The position numbers and the translations under genes were made by a program. From contig JACKBT010000001.1 in assembly GCA_020634415.1 (NCBI GenBank), forward strand, positions 186,001 through 250,000: 64,000 nucleotides of DNA, in the 5' to 3' direction. Positions 31,936-39,997 of the stretch are shown here, piece by piece (within the stretch, counting starts at the first letter, position 1; each line of letters begins with the position of its first letter). Below the pieces are notes generated by a model, which saw only the letters and a program-made list of their open reading frames with translations, was not told the DNA's origin and did not search any database. This DNA comes from Ardenticatenaceae bacterium. GTDB lineage: Bacteria; Chloroflexota; Anaerolineae; Promineifilales; Promineifilaceae.

Positions 31936-33696
31936 ATGAAATGTAGTCATTATAACAAAAAAAGCACCAGATGGATTGTCTTGTGGATAGCCTTCTTGAT
32001 TTGGGGACATACGGCCGTTTCCGCCCAAACCACCCCGCACTTCCACCTCACCATCCTGCACACCAACGACACACACGGCCGTATTGCCCAAACCAGTGCC
32101 CTCGGCAGCCGCTGCACCGAAACCGAAGCCGCCGAAACCCAATGCTTTGGCGGCGTAGCCCGCCGCGCCACCGTCATCAATCAAATCCGCGCCCAAGAGG
32201 ATAACGTCTTATTGCTCGATGGCGGCGATCAATTCCAGGGCACCCTCTTCTATACCCGCTACAAGGGCGACGAAGCCGCCCTCTTTATGAATCTGCTCGG
32301 CTACAATGCCCAAGCCGTCGGCAACCACGAATTCGACGACGGCCCCGCCAACCTGGCCCGCTTCATTCAAGGTGTCAATCACCCCGTCCTCAGTGCCAAT
32401 ATTGATGCCAGCGACGAACCTGCACTGGCTGGACTCATCCAGCCCTATGCCATCGTTGAGATTGGCGGCGAACAAATCGGCATCGTCGGCTTCACCACGG
32501 AAGACACAGCCATCTTGTCCAGCCCTGGCCCCAATGTGCGCTTTGTGAATATTGAGATTGCAGTACAAGCGGCCGTTACCCAACTCGAATCTCAAGGCAT
32601 CAATAAAATCATCGGTGTCAGCCACTCCGGCTTTGGCCGCGACAGCCAGGTAGCCACCACCGTCACCGGCCTCGATGTCATCGTCTCCGGCCACACCAAC
32701 ACCTTCCTCTCCAACACCGACCCCACTGCCGAAGGCCCCTACCCCACCGTCGTCCAATCCCCCGAAGATTTGCCCGTTCTGCTCATCTCCGACTATGCCT
32801 ATGGCAAATATTTAGGGCGGCTGGATGTGACTTTTGATGCCGAAGGTGTGCCTACGGCCTGGGAAGGCGAACCAATTTTGCTGGACAGCAGCATCTCCGA
32901 AGACCCCGCTATTTTGGCCCAAGTGGAGCAATTAAATGAACCGTTGCAGACACTCATGGCGCAGGTAGTGGGAACGGCCGTTTCCGTACTCGACGGCGAT
33001 AGAGCCAGTTGCCGCTTTGCCGAATGCACCATGGGCAATCTCATTACCGATGCCATCTTGTGGCAAACGGCCGCTGAAGACACCCAAATTGCCATCATGA
33101 ACGGCGGCAGCATCCGGCGCAGCATTCCCGCAGGCAATGTCAGCCTGGGCGATGTGCTAGAAGTACTCCCCTTCAGCAACACCATCGCCACTTTCAAGCT
33201 GACAGGCGCAGATTTGTGGGATGCTTTAGAAAATGGCATCAGCCGCGCCCAAAGTGCCCAAAGCGAAGGCACTGGCCGCTTCCCCCAAGTGTCTGGGTTG
33301 CGCTTCACCTGGAATGTGGATGAGCCAGCCGGTTCGCGCCTGGTAAGCGTAGAAATCCACCAGACAGATGGCAGCTATGCTTCACTCGACCCCGCCGCCA
33401 CCTATAAAATCGCCACCAACGACTTCCTCCGGCGCGGCGGCGACGGCTACACCCAATTTATGGACAAGGCCATTGACCCCTACGACGCTGGCGATAATTT
33501 GGAGGAAGCTGTAGCCGCCTACATCATGGCCCAATCCCCTATCAATCCTCAAATTGAAGGGCGTATCATCCAGATTCACAGCCAGGCTAATCCCATTTTT
33601 TCTGGTGGCCTGCTGGTGGGAATGGTCGTCTTCCTGCTGTTGGGCCTGGGGACACTCTGGCGGCCAGATGCCGCCCACCCACAGCACAAATCCTAG
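31936..33696 (+). CDS. Membrane-anchored 5'-nucleotidase (UshA family)
   Basis: 586 residues. A signal peptide (WIVLWIAFLIW, then AVSAQ) is followed by a metallophosphoesterase domain with LHTNDTHGRI, LLDGGDQFQGT and AVGNHEFDDG (dimetal motifs), then a 5_nucleotid_C domain (about 330-530: MGNLITDAILWQ, MNGGSIRRSIPAG, TNDFLRRGGDGYTQF). A C-terminal hydrophobic helix (GLLVGMVVFLLLGLGTLW) suggests membrane anchoring outside the cell. The family removes phosphate from extracellular nucleotides or hydrolyses UDP-sugars. It is transcribed away from the Panacea-Fic pair from an almost back-to-back start. Confidence 0.9.
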   Translation: MKCSHYNKKSTRWIVLWIAFLIWGHTAVSAQTTPHFHLTILHTNDTHGRIAQTSALGSRCTETEAAETQCFGGVARRATVINQIRAQEDNVLLLDGGDQFQGTLFYTRYKGDEAALFMNLLGYNAQAVGNHEFDDGPANLARFIQGVNHPVLSANIDASDEPALAGLIQPYAIVEIGGEQIGIVGFTTEDTAILSSPGPNVRFVNIEIAVQAAVTQLESQGINKIIGVSHSGFGRDSQVATTVTGLDVIVSGHTNTFLSNTDPTAEGPYPTVVQSPEDLPVLLISDYAYGKYLGRLDVTFDAEGVPTAWEGEPILLDSSISEDPAILAQVEQLNEPLQTLMAQVVGTAVSVLDGDRASCRFAECTMGNLITDAILWQTAAEDTQIAIMNGGSIRRSIPAGNVSLGDVLEVLPFSNTIATFKLTGADLWDALENGISRAQSAQSEGTGRFPQVSGLRFTWNVDEPAGSRLVSVEIHQTDGSYASLDPAATYKIATNDFLRRGGDGYTQFMDKAIDPYDAGDNLEEAVAAYIMAQSPINPQIEGRIIQIHSQANPIFSGGLLVGMVVFLLLGLGTLWRPDAAHPQHKS

Positions 33697-33759
33697 AATT
33701 ACGCATCCCATCATGAGTTGTGATACAATTTCCCCATCTTTATGTAATTTAGGAACTGT

Positions 33760-34263
33760 ATGCCTGAAGTGGAAGTGACAAAAGCAAACACGGGGATAGA
33801 GCCAACGGCCGTTCAACAAGCACGCGCCGCCTCGCGCCAACGGTTCAACTGGTTCTTCATTTACACCCCCCTCATCATTTTCAGCCTGATTTTACTCATC
33901 ATCACCGGCTTACTCATCTGGGGGGCACTCTCACCCAACATCACCGGCACCCGCAAATTCGTCTCTGGCGTCGCCGACATCATCATCATCCTCACCATCC
34001 TCCCCATGACCCTGCTCTGCCTGCTGCCCAGCGTAGCCGTCATCGGCGTAATCGTCTACCGGCGGCGCAGCCAGGAAGGCGAACCAGAAAAATACGGCCG
34101 TCTCCAGCGCCTCTTCTGGCGTATAGACAACATCCTCGATATAGTACAGGCAAAGATAACCGCAGTTCTGCCCAAAGTTGGTCAACCAGTCATCCGGCTA
34201 AACGCCATCCTGGCCTTTGTCACAACCATGCTCAACCACCTGGTGAGCCTATTTCGTCGTTAA
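33760..34263 (+). CDS. Membrane protein of unknown function
   Basis: 167 residues. A short polar N-terminus (residues 1-30) precedes two long hydrophobic helices (about 33-57: FFIYTPLIIFSLILLIITGLL; about 70-100: IIIILTILPMTLLCLLPSVAV). A basic loop RRRSQEGEPEKYGRL and a C-terminal amphipathic part ending in HLVSLFRR follow. The first helix ends in a small exposed loop (SPNITGTRKF). No family recognised. It lies between the nucleotidase and a second small membrane protein gene, on the same strand. Confidence 0.75.
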   Translation: MPEVEVTKANTGIEPTAVQQARAASRQRFNWFFIYTPLIIFSLILLIITGLLIWGALSPNITGTRKFVSGVADIIIILTILPMTLLCLLPSVAVIGVIVYRRRSQEGEPEKYGRLQRLFWRIDNILDIVQAKITAVLPKVGQPVIRLNAILAFVTTMLNHLVSLFRR

Positions 34264-34336
34264 AACAGCCTATTGGTGTCCTGGTGCAGGTTCATTTACT
34301 TCTACACCAATACACCCAAACACCCAATAAACCAAA

Positions 34337-34549
34337 ATGGAAGGAAACAACTGGAAAACAAAAATACTTATCATCGGCGCCGCCATCGGTGCCCTCGCTG
34401 GCCTCGGCGCAGCCTACCTCATGATTCGCACCGCTGAAGAAAATGATGGCAGCCTGCCTGAAATCAAAACAACCGATGCCATCAAAGCGATCCTCAACAT
34501 CATCGGTCTCGTGCGTGGCATCGCCGCATTAGGTGGCCCCAAGAAATAA
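34337..34549 (+). CDS. Small membrane protein, function unknown
   Basis: 70 residues. An N-terminal helix rich in small residues (ILIIGAAIGALAGLGAAYLMI) has a glycine-zipper pattern, followed by a soluble tail with IKTTDAIKAILNIIGLVRGIAAL. Start at the ATG at 34337, where AAAATGGAAGG leaves no clear ribosome-binding site. It lies just ahead of lon with a TTGACAA repeat between them. Real rather than spurious because of codon use and the plausible helix, but the function is unknown. Confidence 0.65.
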   Translation: MEGNNWKTKILIIGAAIGALAGLGAAYLMIRTAEENDGSLPEIKTTDAIKAILNIIGLVRGIAALGGPKK

Positions 34550-34552
34550 TTG

Positions 34553-34586
34553 TCAATTGACAATTGACAATTGACAATTGTCAATG
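34553..34586. repeat. Tandem heptamer TTGACAA
   Basis: Repeats of TTGACAA, each nearly self-complementary, start just after the small membrane protein gene and run into the start codon region of lon. They occupy the place where the lon ribosome-binding site would be expected. Confidence 0.85.
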
Positions 34587-36959
34587 AGCGACACAGACAT
34601 CAAAGTTCCCGAACAGTTACCCATCCTGCCCTTACGCGGTTTGGTGGTTTATCCTTTAACGGCCGTTCCCCTCAACATCGGCCAACCCCGCTCCATCAAA
34701 CTCATCAACGATGCCAGCGAAAGCGAACAGCTCATCGGCCTCTTCACCAGCCACGACCCAGAACAAAAAAACCCCGGCCCCGATGACATCTACCGCATGG
34801 GCACAGTCGCCACCGTGCGCCGCGTCCTGCATCGTCCCGACAACACCATGCGCCTGCTCGTCAACAGCCAGCAGCGCGTCCGCATCCGCCAGTTCACCCA
34901 AACCGAGCCATACCTCATCGCCGAAGTCGAAATCTGGCCCGAACAGACCAGCAGCGGCACCAAAATAGAAGCCCTGGCTCGCAACGTCATCGAACTCTTC
35001 CTGCAACTGGCCGAATTCGTCCCCAGCATCCCCGGCTCCCTCCTCGCCGCCAGCCTCAACCCCGAAAGCCCCCTCCAACTCGCCTACACCATCGCCACCC
35101 ACCTACGCCTGGAACTCGACCGCGCCCAACAATTCCTCGAGATAGACAACGTACAAGACAAACTCAACTGGCTCATCCGCCACATCGGCCGCGAAATCGA
35201 AATCGTCGAGATGGGACAACAAATCCGGCTGCAAGCCTTCGGCCAAATGGAACAGGCCCAGCGCGAATACTTCCTGCGTGAACAGCTCAAAGCCATTCAC
35301 CAGCAGCTAGGCGAAGAAGACGAACGCACCGTCGAAGTCGCCGACTTCCGCGCCAAAATCGAAGCCGCCGCCATGCCCGAAGAAGCCCGCAGCGAAGCCG
35401 AACGAGAACTGAGCCGGCTGCCACGCCTCCCCATCGCCTCCCCCGAATACAGCGTCGTGCGCAACTATTTAGATTGGCTCACCGGCCTACCCTGGAACCA
35501 CGCCACTGTAGACAATCTCGATTTGGCCCATGCACGGCACGTACTAGACGAAGACCATTACGGCCTGGAAGAAATCAAAGACCGCATCGTCGAATATCTG
35601 GCAGTGCGCCATTTGCGACAAATGCGCCAGCGCGATGATGAACCCACCGCCTCCTACCGCCATGATCGCACCGGAGCCATCCTCTGTTTTGCCGGGCCGC
35701 CCGGTGTTGGCAAAACCTCCTTAGGCCGCTCCATCGCCCGCGCCATGGGGCGCGAATTCATACGCCTCTCGCTAGGCGGCGTGCGCGACGAGGCCGAAAT
35801 TCGAGGACATCGCCGCACCTATGTAGGCGCGATGCCGGGGCGCGTCATCCAGGCCATTCGGCGTGTGGGCAGCCAAAACCCCGTCATCATGCTCGATGAA
35901 GCAGATAAACTCGGCTCAGATTTTCGGGGCGATCCGGCATCGGCTTTGCTAGAACTGTTAGACCCAGAGCAAAATCGGGAGTTCCGCGATCATTATCTGG
36001 ATGTGCCTTTTGATCTATCAGCGGCCATGTTCATCACCACCGCCAATTATTTGGATGCCATTCCTGGCCCTCTGCGCGACCGGATGGAGATTTTGCAGCT
36101 TTCGGGCTACACAGAAATGGAAAAGGTCGCCATCGCCCACAACTATCTGGTGCCGCGCCAGATTTCAGAAAATGGCCTGTGTGCGCCAGAGATTGAGTTC
36201 GACACCCCCACTCTCCAGGCCATTATTCAGGATTACACGCGAGAGGCAGGTGTGCGCAATTTGGAACGGCAGATCGGCCGTATTTGCCGCAAAGTTGCCA
36301 CCGAAATCGCCATGAAAACGGCCGATTCCCCCATCACCATCACCGCCGACAACCTCATCCCCTACCTCGGCCCCGTGCGCTATTTAAGCGAAGCCGCCCA
36401 CCGCACCCAAATTCCCGGTGTGGCAACCGGCCTGGCCTGGACCAGCGTTGGGGGTGAACTGTTATTTGTGGAATCAGCCCGAATGCCGGGCAGCAAAGGG
36501 CTAACCATCACCGGCCAGCTCGGCGACATCATGCGCGAATCAGCCCAGGCAGCCCTCAGCTACATTCGCTCCCAGGCCGAAAAACTCGGCGTAGACGCTG
36601 ACTTTTTCGACAAATCCGACATTCACATCCACGTCCCCGCTGGTTCCATTCCCAAAGATGGCCCCTCCGCTGGCATCACCATCGCCACCGCCCTGGCCTC
36701 CCTGCTCACAGGGCAGCCAGTCAACGAAGAGATCGGCATGACGGGCGAAATCACCCTGCGCGGTCAGGTCATGCCCATTGGCGGCCTCAAAGAAAAAGTC
36801 CTCGCCGCCCACCGCGCCGGTCTCAAAAAAGTTATTTTGCCTCAGCGGAACAAACCCGACTTAAACGAACTGCCTGAAGAAGTGCGGGCAACCATAGATT
36901 TTATTTGCGTAGACCATATTGACGAAGTACTAGAAATTGCACTAAAGCCTGAAACGTAA
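34584..36959 (+). CDS. lon: ATP-dependent protease La
   Basis: 791 residues, the standard length of LonA. An N-terminal substrate-binding domain ([21 protein letters not shown], in parts) leads to the AAA+ module with Walker [13 protein letters not shown] (about 370) and Walker [12 protein letters not shown] (about 434). A C-terminal serine-lysine protease domain has the catalytic Ser in [11 protein letters not shown] (about 695) and Lys near [11 protein letters not shown] (about 737). It degrades misfolded and regulatory proteins in the cytoplasm. The ATG at 34584 is chosen over a TTG two codons earlier. The start sits directly on a TTGACAA tandem repeat, leaving no visible Shine-Dalgarno sequence. 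Confidence 0.95.
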   Translation: MSDTDIKVPEQLPILPLRGLVVYPLTAVPLNIGQPRSIKLINDASESEQLIGLFTSHDPEQKNPGPDDIYRMGTVATVRRVLHRPDNTMRLLVNSQQRVRIRQFTQTEPYLIAEVEIWPEQTSSGTKIEALARNVIELFLQLAEFVPSIPGSLLAASLNPESPLQLAYTIATHLRLELDRAQQFLEIDNVQDKLNWLIRHIGREIEIVEMGQQIRLQAFGQMEQAQREYFLREQLKAIHQQLGEEDERTVEVADFRAKIEAAAMPEEARSEAERELSRLPRLPIASPEYSVVRNYLDWLTGLPWNHATVDNLDLAHARHVLDEDHYGLEEIKDRIVEYLAVRHLRQMRQRDDEPTASYRHDRTGAILCFAGPPGVGKTSLGRSIARAMGREFIRLSLGGVRDEAEIRGHRRTYVGAMPGRVIQAIRRVGSQNPVIMLDEADKLGSDFRGDPASALLELLDPEQNREFRDHYLDVPFDLSAAMFITTANYLDAIPGPLRDRMEILQLSGYTEMEKVAIAHNYLVPRQISENGLCAPEIEFDTPTLQAIIQDYTREAGVRNLERQIGRICRKVATEIAMKTADSPITITADNLIPYLGPVRYLSEAAHRTQIPGVATGLAWTSVGGELLFVESARMPGSKGLTITGQLGDIMRESAQAALSYIRSQAEKLGVDADFFDKSDIHIHVPAGSIPKDGPSAGITIATALASLLTGQPVNEEIGMTGEITLRGQVMPIGGLKEKVLAAHRAGLKKVILPQRNKPDLNELPEEVRATIDFICVDHIDEVLEIALKPET

Positions 36960-36998
36960 AATGTAAAGGAATTTGCGTTTTACATTTCACGCTTTAAT
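36955..36998. repeat. Hairpin after lon
   Basis: CGTAAAATGTAAA and its near-complement GCGTTTTACATTTCACG form a hairpin spanning the lon stop codon and the gap to the receiver gene. It may attenuate read-through, but there is no terminal T-run. Confidence 0.7.
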
Positions 36999-37009
36999 CA
37001 TGACACCCT

Positions 37010-37378
37010 ATGAAAAAAATTATCGTAGTTGACGACGACCAGACAAATGTAAGTCTGTTAAAAATGTTACTGGAATTAGATGGCTTTGCTGTCGAAGCCT
37101 GCACCTCTATTGAGCAGGCAGAGCAAGCATCTGGAAATGGTGTGAGTGCTTTTGTGGTAGATGTAAATCTATCACGCGGCACAAGTGGCATTGATCTGCT
37201 GCGCCATGTGCGGGCGGGCGAAACGGCCGCTCCCACAAACACTATCGTTATTATGACCTCTGGCGACCATCGCCGCCAAAGTGAGTGCCAAAGTGCAGGA
37301 GCCGACCAATTCCTGCTCAAGCCGTATCCACCCAATGCGCTGTCTGGCTATATTAACACCCTGTTGAGCAAGAGGTAA
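37010..37378 (+). CDS. Stand-alone response-regulator receiver protein
   Basis: 122 residues, one receiver domain. IIVVDDDQTNV carries the acidic pocket, FVVDVNLSRGTSG the phospho-acceptor Asp (about 51), VIMTSGDHR the Thr/Ser and FLLKPYPPNAL the Lys. No output domain is present. The gene ends 4 bases before the PHP-AlbA_2 fusion gene on the same strand, so the two are probably translated from one message. That makes this receiver a candidate regulator or partner of that protein. Confidence 0.9.
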   Translation: MKKIIVVDDDQTNVSLLKMLLELDGFAVEACTSIEQAEQASGNGVSAFVVDVNLSRGTSGIDLLRHVRAGETAAPTNTIVIMTSGDHRRQSECQSAGADQFLLKPYPPNALSGYINTLLSKR

Positions 37379-37382
37379 TCAG

Positions 37383-39182
37383 ATGGCACGACAATCAAAT
37401 AGACGAAAATCATCATCACGGGGAAGTGGTAACAAACAACGGCCGTCTCGCCAATGGCGACGCATGGACTTACACCTCCACACCCCCGGCTCCAACGACT
37501 ACCAGGAACCCCACATCGGCTACCTCGACATCCTAAGGCAGGCCGAAATGCGTGGCCTAGACATCATCGGTATCACCGACCACAACACCATTGCCGGCTT
37601 CGCCGCCTTGCGCAAAGAGCTGGAACAACTGCTGTGGCTAGAAGATTTCGGCCGTCTGGAATCAGACGAAAAGCGGCAGCTAGAAGAATACCGCCGCCTG
37701 CTCGACAAAATCCTCGTTCTGCCCGGCTTTGAATTCACCGCCACCTTCGGCTTCCACATCATCGGCATCTTCCCGCCCGAAACCACCGTCAGCTTTCTAG
37801 AACACCTCCTGCTCACCCTGCGCGTACCAGCCAATCTGCTCAACGTCGGCAGCTCCACCGTCGGCGCCACCAGCGATGTATTAACCGCCTACCGCGTTAT
37901 CAATGAAGCCGGCGGCATTGTCATTGCCGCCCACGCCAATTCCGGCAACGGTGTCATCATGCGCGATCTAGACTTTGGCGGCCAAACCCGCATTGCTTAC
38001 ACCCAAGACCCCAACTTACACTGCCTGGAAGTCACCGATTTAGACAAACGCGGCCGTTACACCACCCGCCGCTTTTTTGATGGCTCCAAACCCGAATACC
38101 CGCGCCGAATGCGCTGCATCCAAGGCTCAGATGCCCATCGCCTTGTGCGCGAAACAGCCATGTCCAAAAGCCTGGGCATCGGCGACCGCGTCACAGAGAT
38201 TTTGCTCGACGAAGTGAGTTTTGACTCTGTGGCAAACGTGTTAAAAGGCAACGATTTTTCTTTAACACGGCCGTATCGCGGCCCAGCCACCCCCATTGAC
38301 TTTGTGCAATTGGCCCGTGAGGAAGGTGAATCCATCGTGCAATCCTTCCACGCTTCAATGGCCCAGCGCGGCGGTTACTTCGACCGCATTCTGCAAGACA
38401 CCTGCGCCCTGGCCAACACCAACGGCGGCACAGTCTACATCGGTGTCTCCGCCAACCCCAAAGAAGACCCGTTAGGCATACGCGATCCAGAAAAATCCAT
38501 CGAAAGTCTATACAGCGCCATCACCAACCGCTTTACACCAGAGCCAGACGTACAGATTGATCGGCTGCCCTCCCAGGGCAAACAGATCGTGCGTATCACC
38601 GTTCAACCGGGCCAGGACATCCCCTACGCCATTGACACCAATCGCTTTTATGTGCGCGATGAAGCGGAAACCAACCTGGCCGTGCGCGATGAGATTGTGC
38701 GGCTGGTGGAGCGGGGTATGCGCAATGAAACCCCAGAACCCATTACCGTGCCCACCCCGCCTCCAGGCGTTTTCCCCTTGCCGCCCATTGAAGAAGCATT
38801 GGAACCAGAAGCGGGAGACATCCCCAATGCCCCGCGTACTGGTGTCGAAGTTGTTCACACGGAAAAGCGCAAAGGCACTTACTACCATGCTGTGCGCGAT
38901 TTGCGCAATGGCAACATCATTAAAAACGTCACGCGCTCTTCGGCCCGCAAGTTGTGGCACTACGCCATCCTCCAGGCGGAGGGGGGTGCGCCTAAAGAGA
39001 AAGACATCAAATGGCAGGGTGATATGGCCGTCCTGGATATGCGTCGTAAGGATGACCATACCTGGTATGATCTGGCCTTGCGTGATGGCAAAGACATCCA
39101 CATTTATTATGGCGTTACCGACAGTGGCCTGAATGAGAAGTGGCAGAAGTTGGTGGAACAGACTAGTGCCGGTAATCGGTAA
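37383..39182 (+). CDS. PHP phosphoesterase fused to AlbA_2 (Schlafen-type) domain
   Basis: 599 residues. A basic N-terminal tail (1-27) precedes a PHP domain (about 28-290) with its metal motifs intact: MDLHLHTPGS, GITDHNTIAG, LPGFEFTATFGFHI, VIAAHANSG and IQGSDAHRL. An AlbA_2-like segment follows (about 315-430: LQDTCALANTNGGTVYIGVS, later NRFYVRDEAETNLAV). The C-terminal part (about 480-599) contains KRKGTYYHAVRDLRNG and a small beta-rich domain I cannot name. PHP domains are metal-dependent phosphoesterases or nucleases; AlbA_2 domains bind nucleic acid. A nucleic-acid-directed hydrolase is a reasonable inference. It is coupled to a receiver gene upstream and MoaB/Mog downstream. Confidence 0.8.
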   Translation: MARQSNRRKSSSRGSGNKQRPSRQWRRMDLHLHTPGSNDYQEPHIGYLDILRQAEMRGLDIIGITDHNTIAGFAALRKELEQLLWLEDFGRLESDEKRQLEEYRRLLDKILVLPGFEFTATFGFHIIGIFPPETTVSFLEHLLLTLRVPANLLNVGSSTVGATSDVLTAYRVINEAGGIVIAAHANSGNGVIMRDLDFGGQTRIAYTQDPNLHCLEVTDLDKRGRYTTRRFFDGSKPEYPRRMRCIQGSDAHRLVRETAMSKSLGIGDRVTEILLDEVSFDSVANVLKGNDFSLTRPYRGPATPIDFVQLAREEGESIVQSFHASMAQRGGYFDRILQDTCALANTNGGTVYIGVSANPKEDPLGIRDPEKSIESLYSAITNRFTPEPDVQIDRLPSQGKQIVRITVQPGQDIPYAIDTNRFYVRDEAETNLAVRDEIVRLVERGMRNETPEPITVPTPPPGVFPLPPIEEALEPEAGDIPNAPRTGVEVVHTEKRKGTYYHAVRDLRNGNIIKNVTRSSARKLWHYAILQAEGGAPKEKDIKWQGDMAVLDMRRKDDHTWYDLALRDGKDIHIYYGVTDSGLNEKWQKLVEQTSAGNR

Positions 39183-39228
39183 TCGGTGAACGGTAATCGG
39201 TGAACGGTGAACGGATTACCGATAACGG
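39171..39228. repeat. Heptameric repeat (GGTAATC / GGTGAAC)
   Basis: Alternating GGTAATC and GGTGAAC heptamers followed by the partly complementary GGATTACCGATAACGG. It overlaps the stop codon of the PHP-AlbA_2 gene and runs up to the MoaB/Mog start. Similar units occur at 1411-1442. Confidence 0.85.
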
Positions 39229-39231
39229 ATA

Positions 39232-39735
39232 ATGGCAATGCAGGTAGGTATTCTCATCATCAGTGACCGAGGCTCGCGGGGTGACTATGAAGACCGCAGC
39301 GGGCCAGTCATAGCAGAGATAATCAGCCAGCAAACAGCATGGCAGATCAGTCATCGTGCTATTATTCCTGATGATTTTGAGACAATTGTGCAGACGTTAA
39401 CTGCGTGGTGCGAAGCTGGGGCGAACCTGATTTTAACCAGTGGCGGCACGGGCTTCGCGCCACGCGATATTACGCCAGAGGCCACGCGCCGGGTGATTGA
39501 GCGGGAAGCCCCAGGTTTGGCCGAAGCGGTGCGGGCCGACAGTTTGAAAATCACACGCCATGCGATGCTGTCGCGGGCGGTGGCGGGTATACGTGGCCAT
39601 ACGCTTATCATTAATATGCCGGGCAACCCTAAAGCCGTCCGCGAAAATCTGGATTTCCTTTTGCCGGTTTTGCCCCACGCTTTGGAACTGCTCACGGAAG
39701 CTCCCCATTCTGAAAGTCAACACCGTTCGGTGTAA
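39232..39735 (+). CDS. MoaB/Mog-family molybdopterin adenylyltransferase
   Basis: 167 residues, the usual length of MogA/MoaB. The core motif LILTSGGTGFAPRDITPEA (molybdopterin-binding loop) at about 61-79 and the second motif LIINMPGNPKAVRENLDFLLP near residue 125 identify the family. The N-terminal VGILIISDRGSRG is also typical. Family members adenylate molybdopterin before molybdenum insertion; some MoaB homologues are inactive paralogues, and I cannot separate the two by eye. No other molybdenum-cofactor genes are nearby. An in-frame ATG two codons further is an alternative start. Confidence 0.9.
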   Translation: MAMQVGILIISDRGSRGDYEDRSGPVIAEIISQQTAWQISHRAIIPDDFETIVQTLTAWCEAGANLILTSGGTGFAPRDITPEATRRVIEREAPGLAEAVRADSLKITRHAMLSRAVAGIRGHTLIINMPGNPKAVRENLDFLLPVLPHALELLTEAPHSESQHRSV

Positions 39736-39738
39736 CAG

Positions 39739-39831
39739 ATGATTGGGCGACAGTCTTGGCAGCACGCTTTTGTGAAGGTGCTGCGGCAGCAGCTTTTTGG
39801 CATGGAAGTACCGTTGCCGTTTATAGGGTAA
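39739..39831 (+). pseudogene. Possible 30-codon coding remnant
   Basis: A short open frame beginning ATG at 39739 (IGRQSWQHAFVKVLRQQLFG, 20 residues of it) ends in a TAA inside the first of two tandem 22-base copies. It could be the truncated start of a gene. It resembles nothing I recognise and may not be expressed. It starts 4 bases after the MoaB/Mog stop. Confidence 0.25.
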
Positions 39832-39858
39832 TCCAATGCCGTTTATAGGGTAATCCAA
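39815..39858. repeat. Tandem duplication of 22 bases
   Basis: Two head-to-tail copies of TGCCGTTTATAGGGTAATCC plus AA, at 39815-39836 and 39837-39858. A recent slippage or scar at the edge of a possible gene remnant. Confidence 0.9.
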
Positions 39859-39997
39859 GATGATTTACTCATTGCTTCGCACTTATCTCTCGAATTGATG
39901 ATTTAGCCGGGCAATGGTCAGAGGATTAGTGATATGGAAACGGCCGTTGCTGAAAAGGCTTCACTCAATACAAAAACAAGCCTGAAAGGAGTATCAC

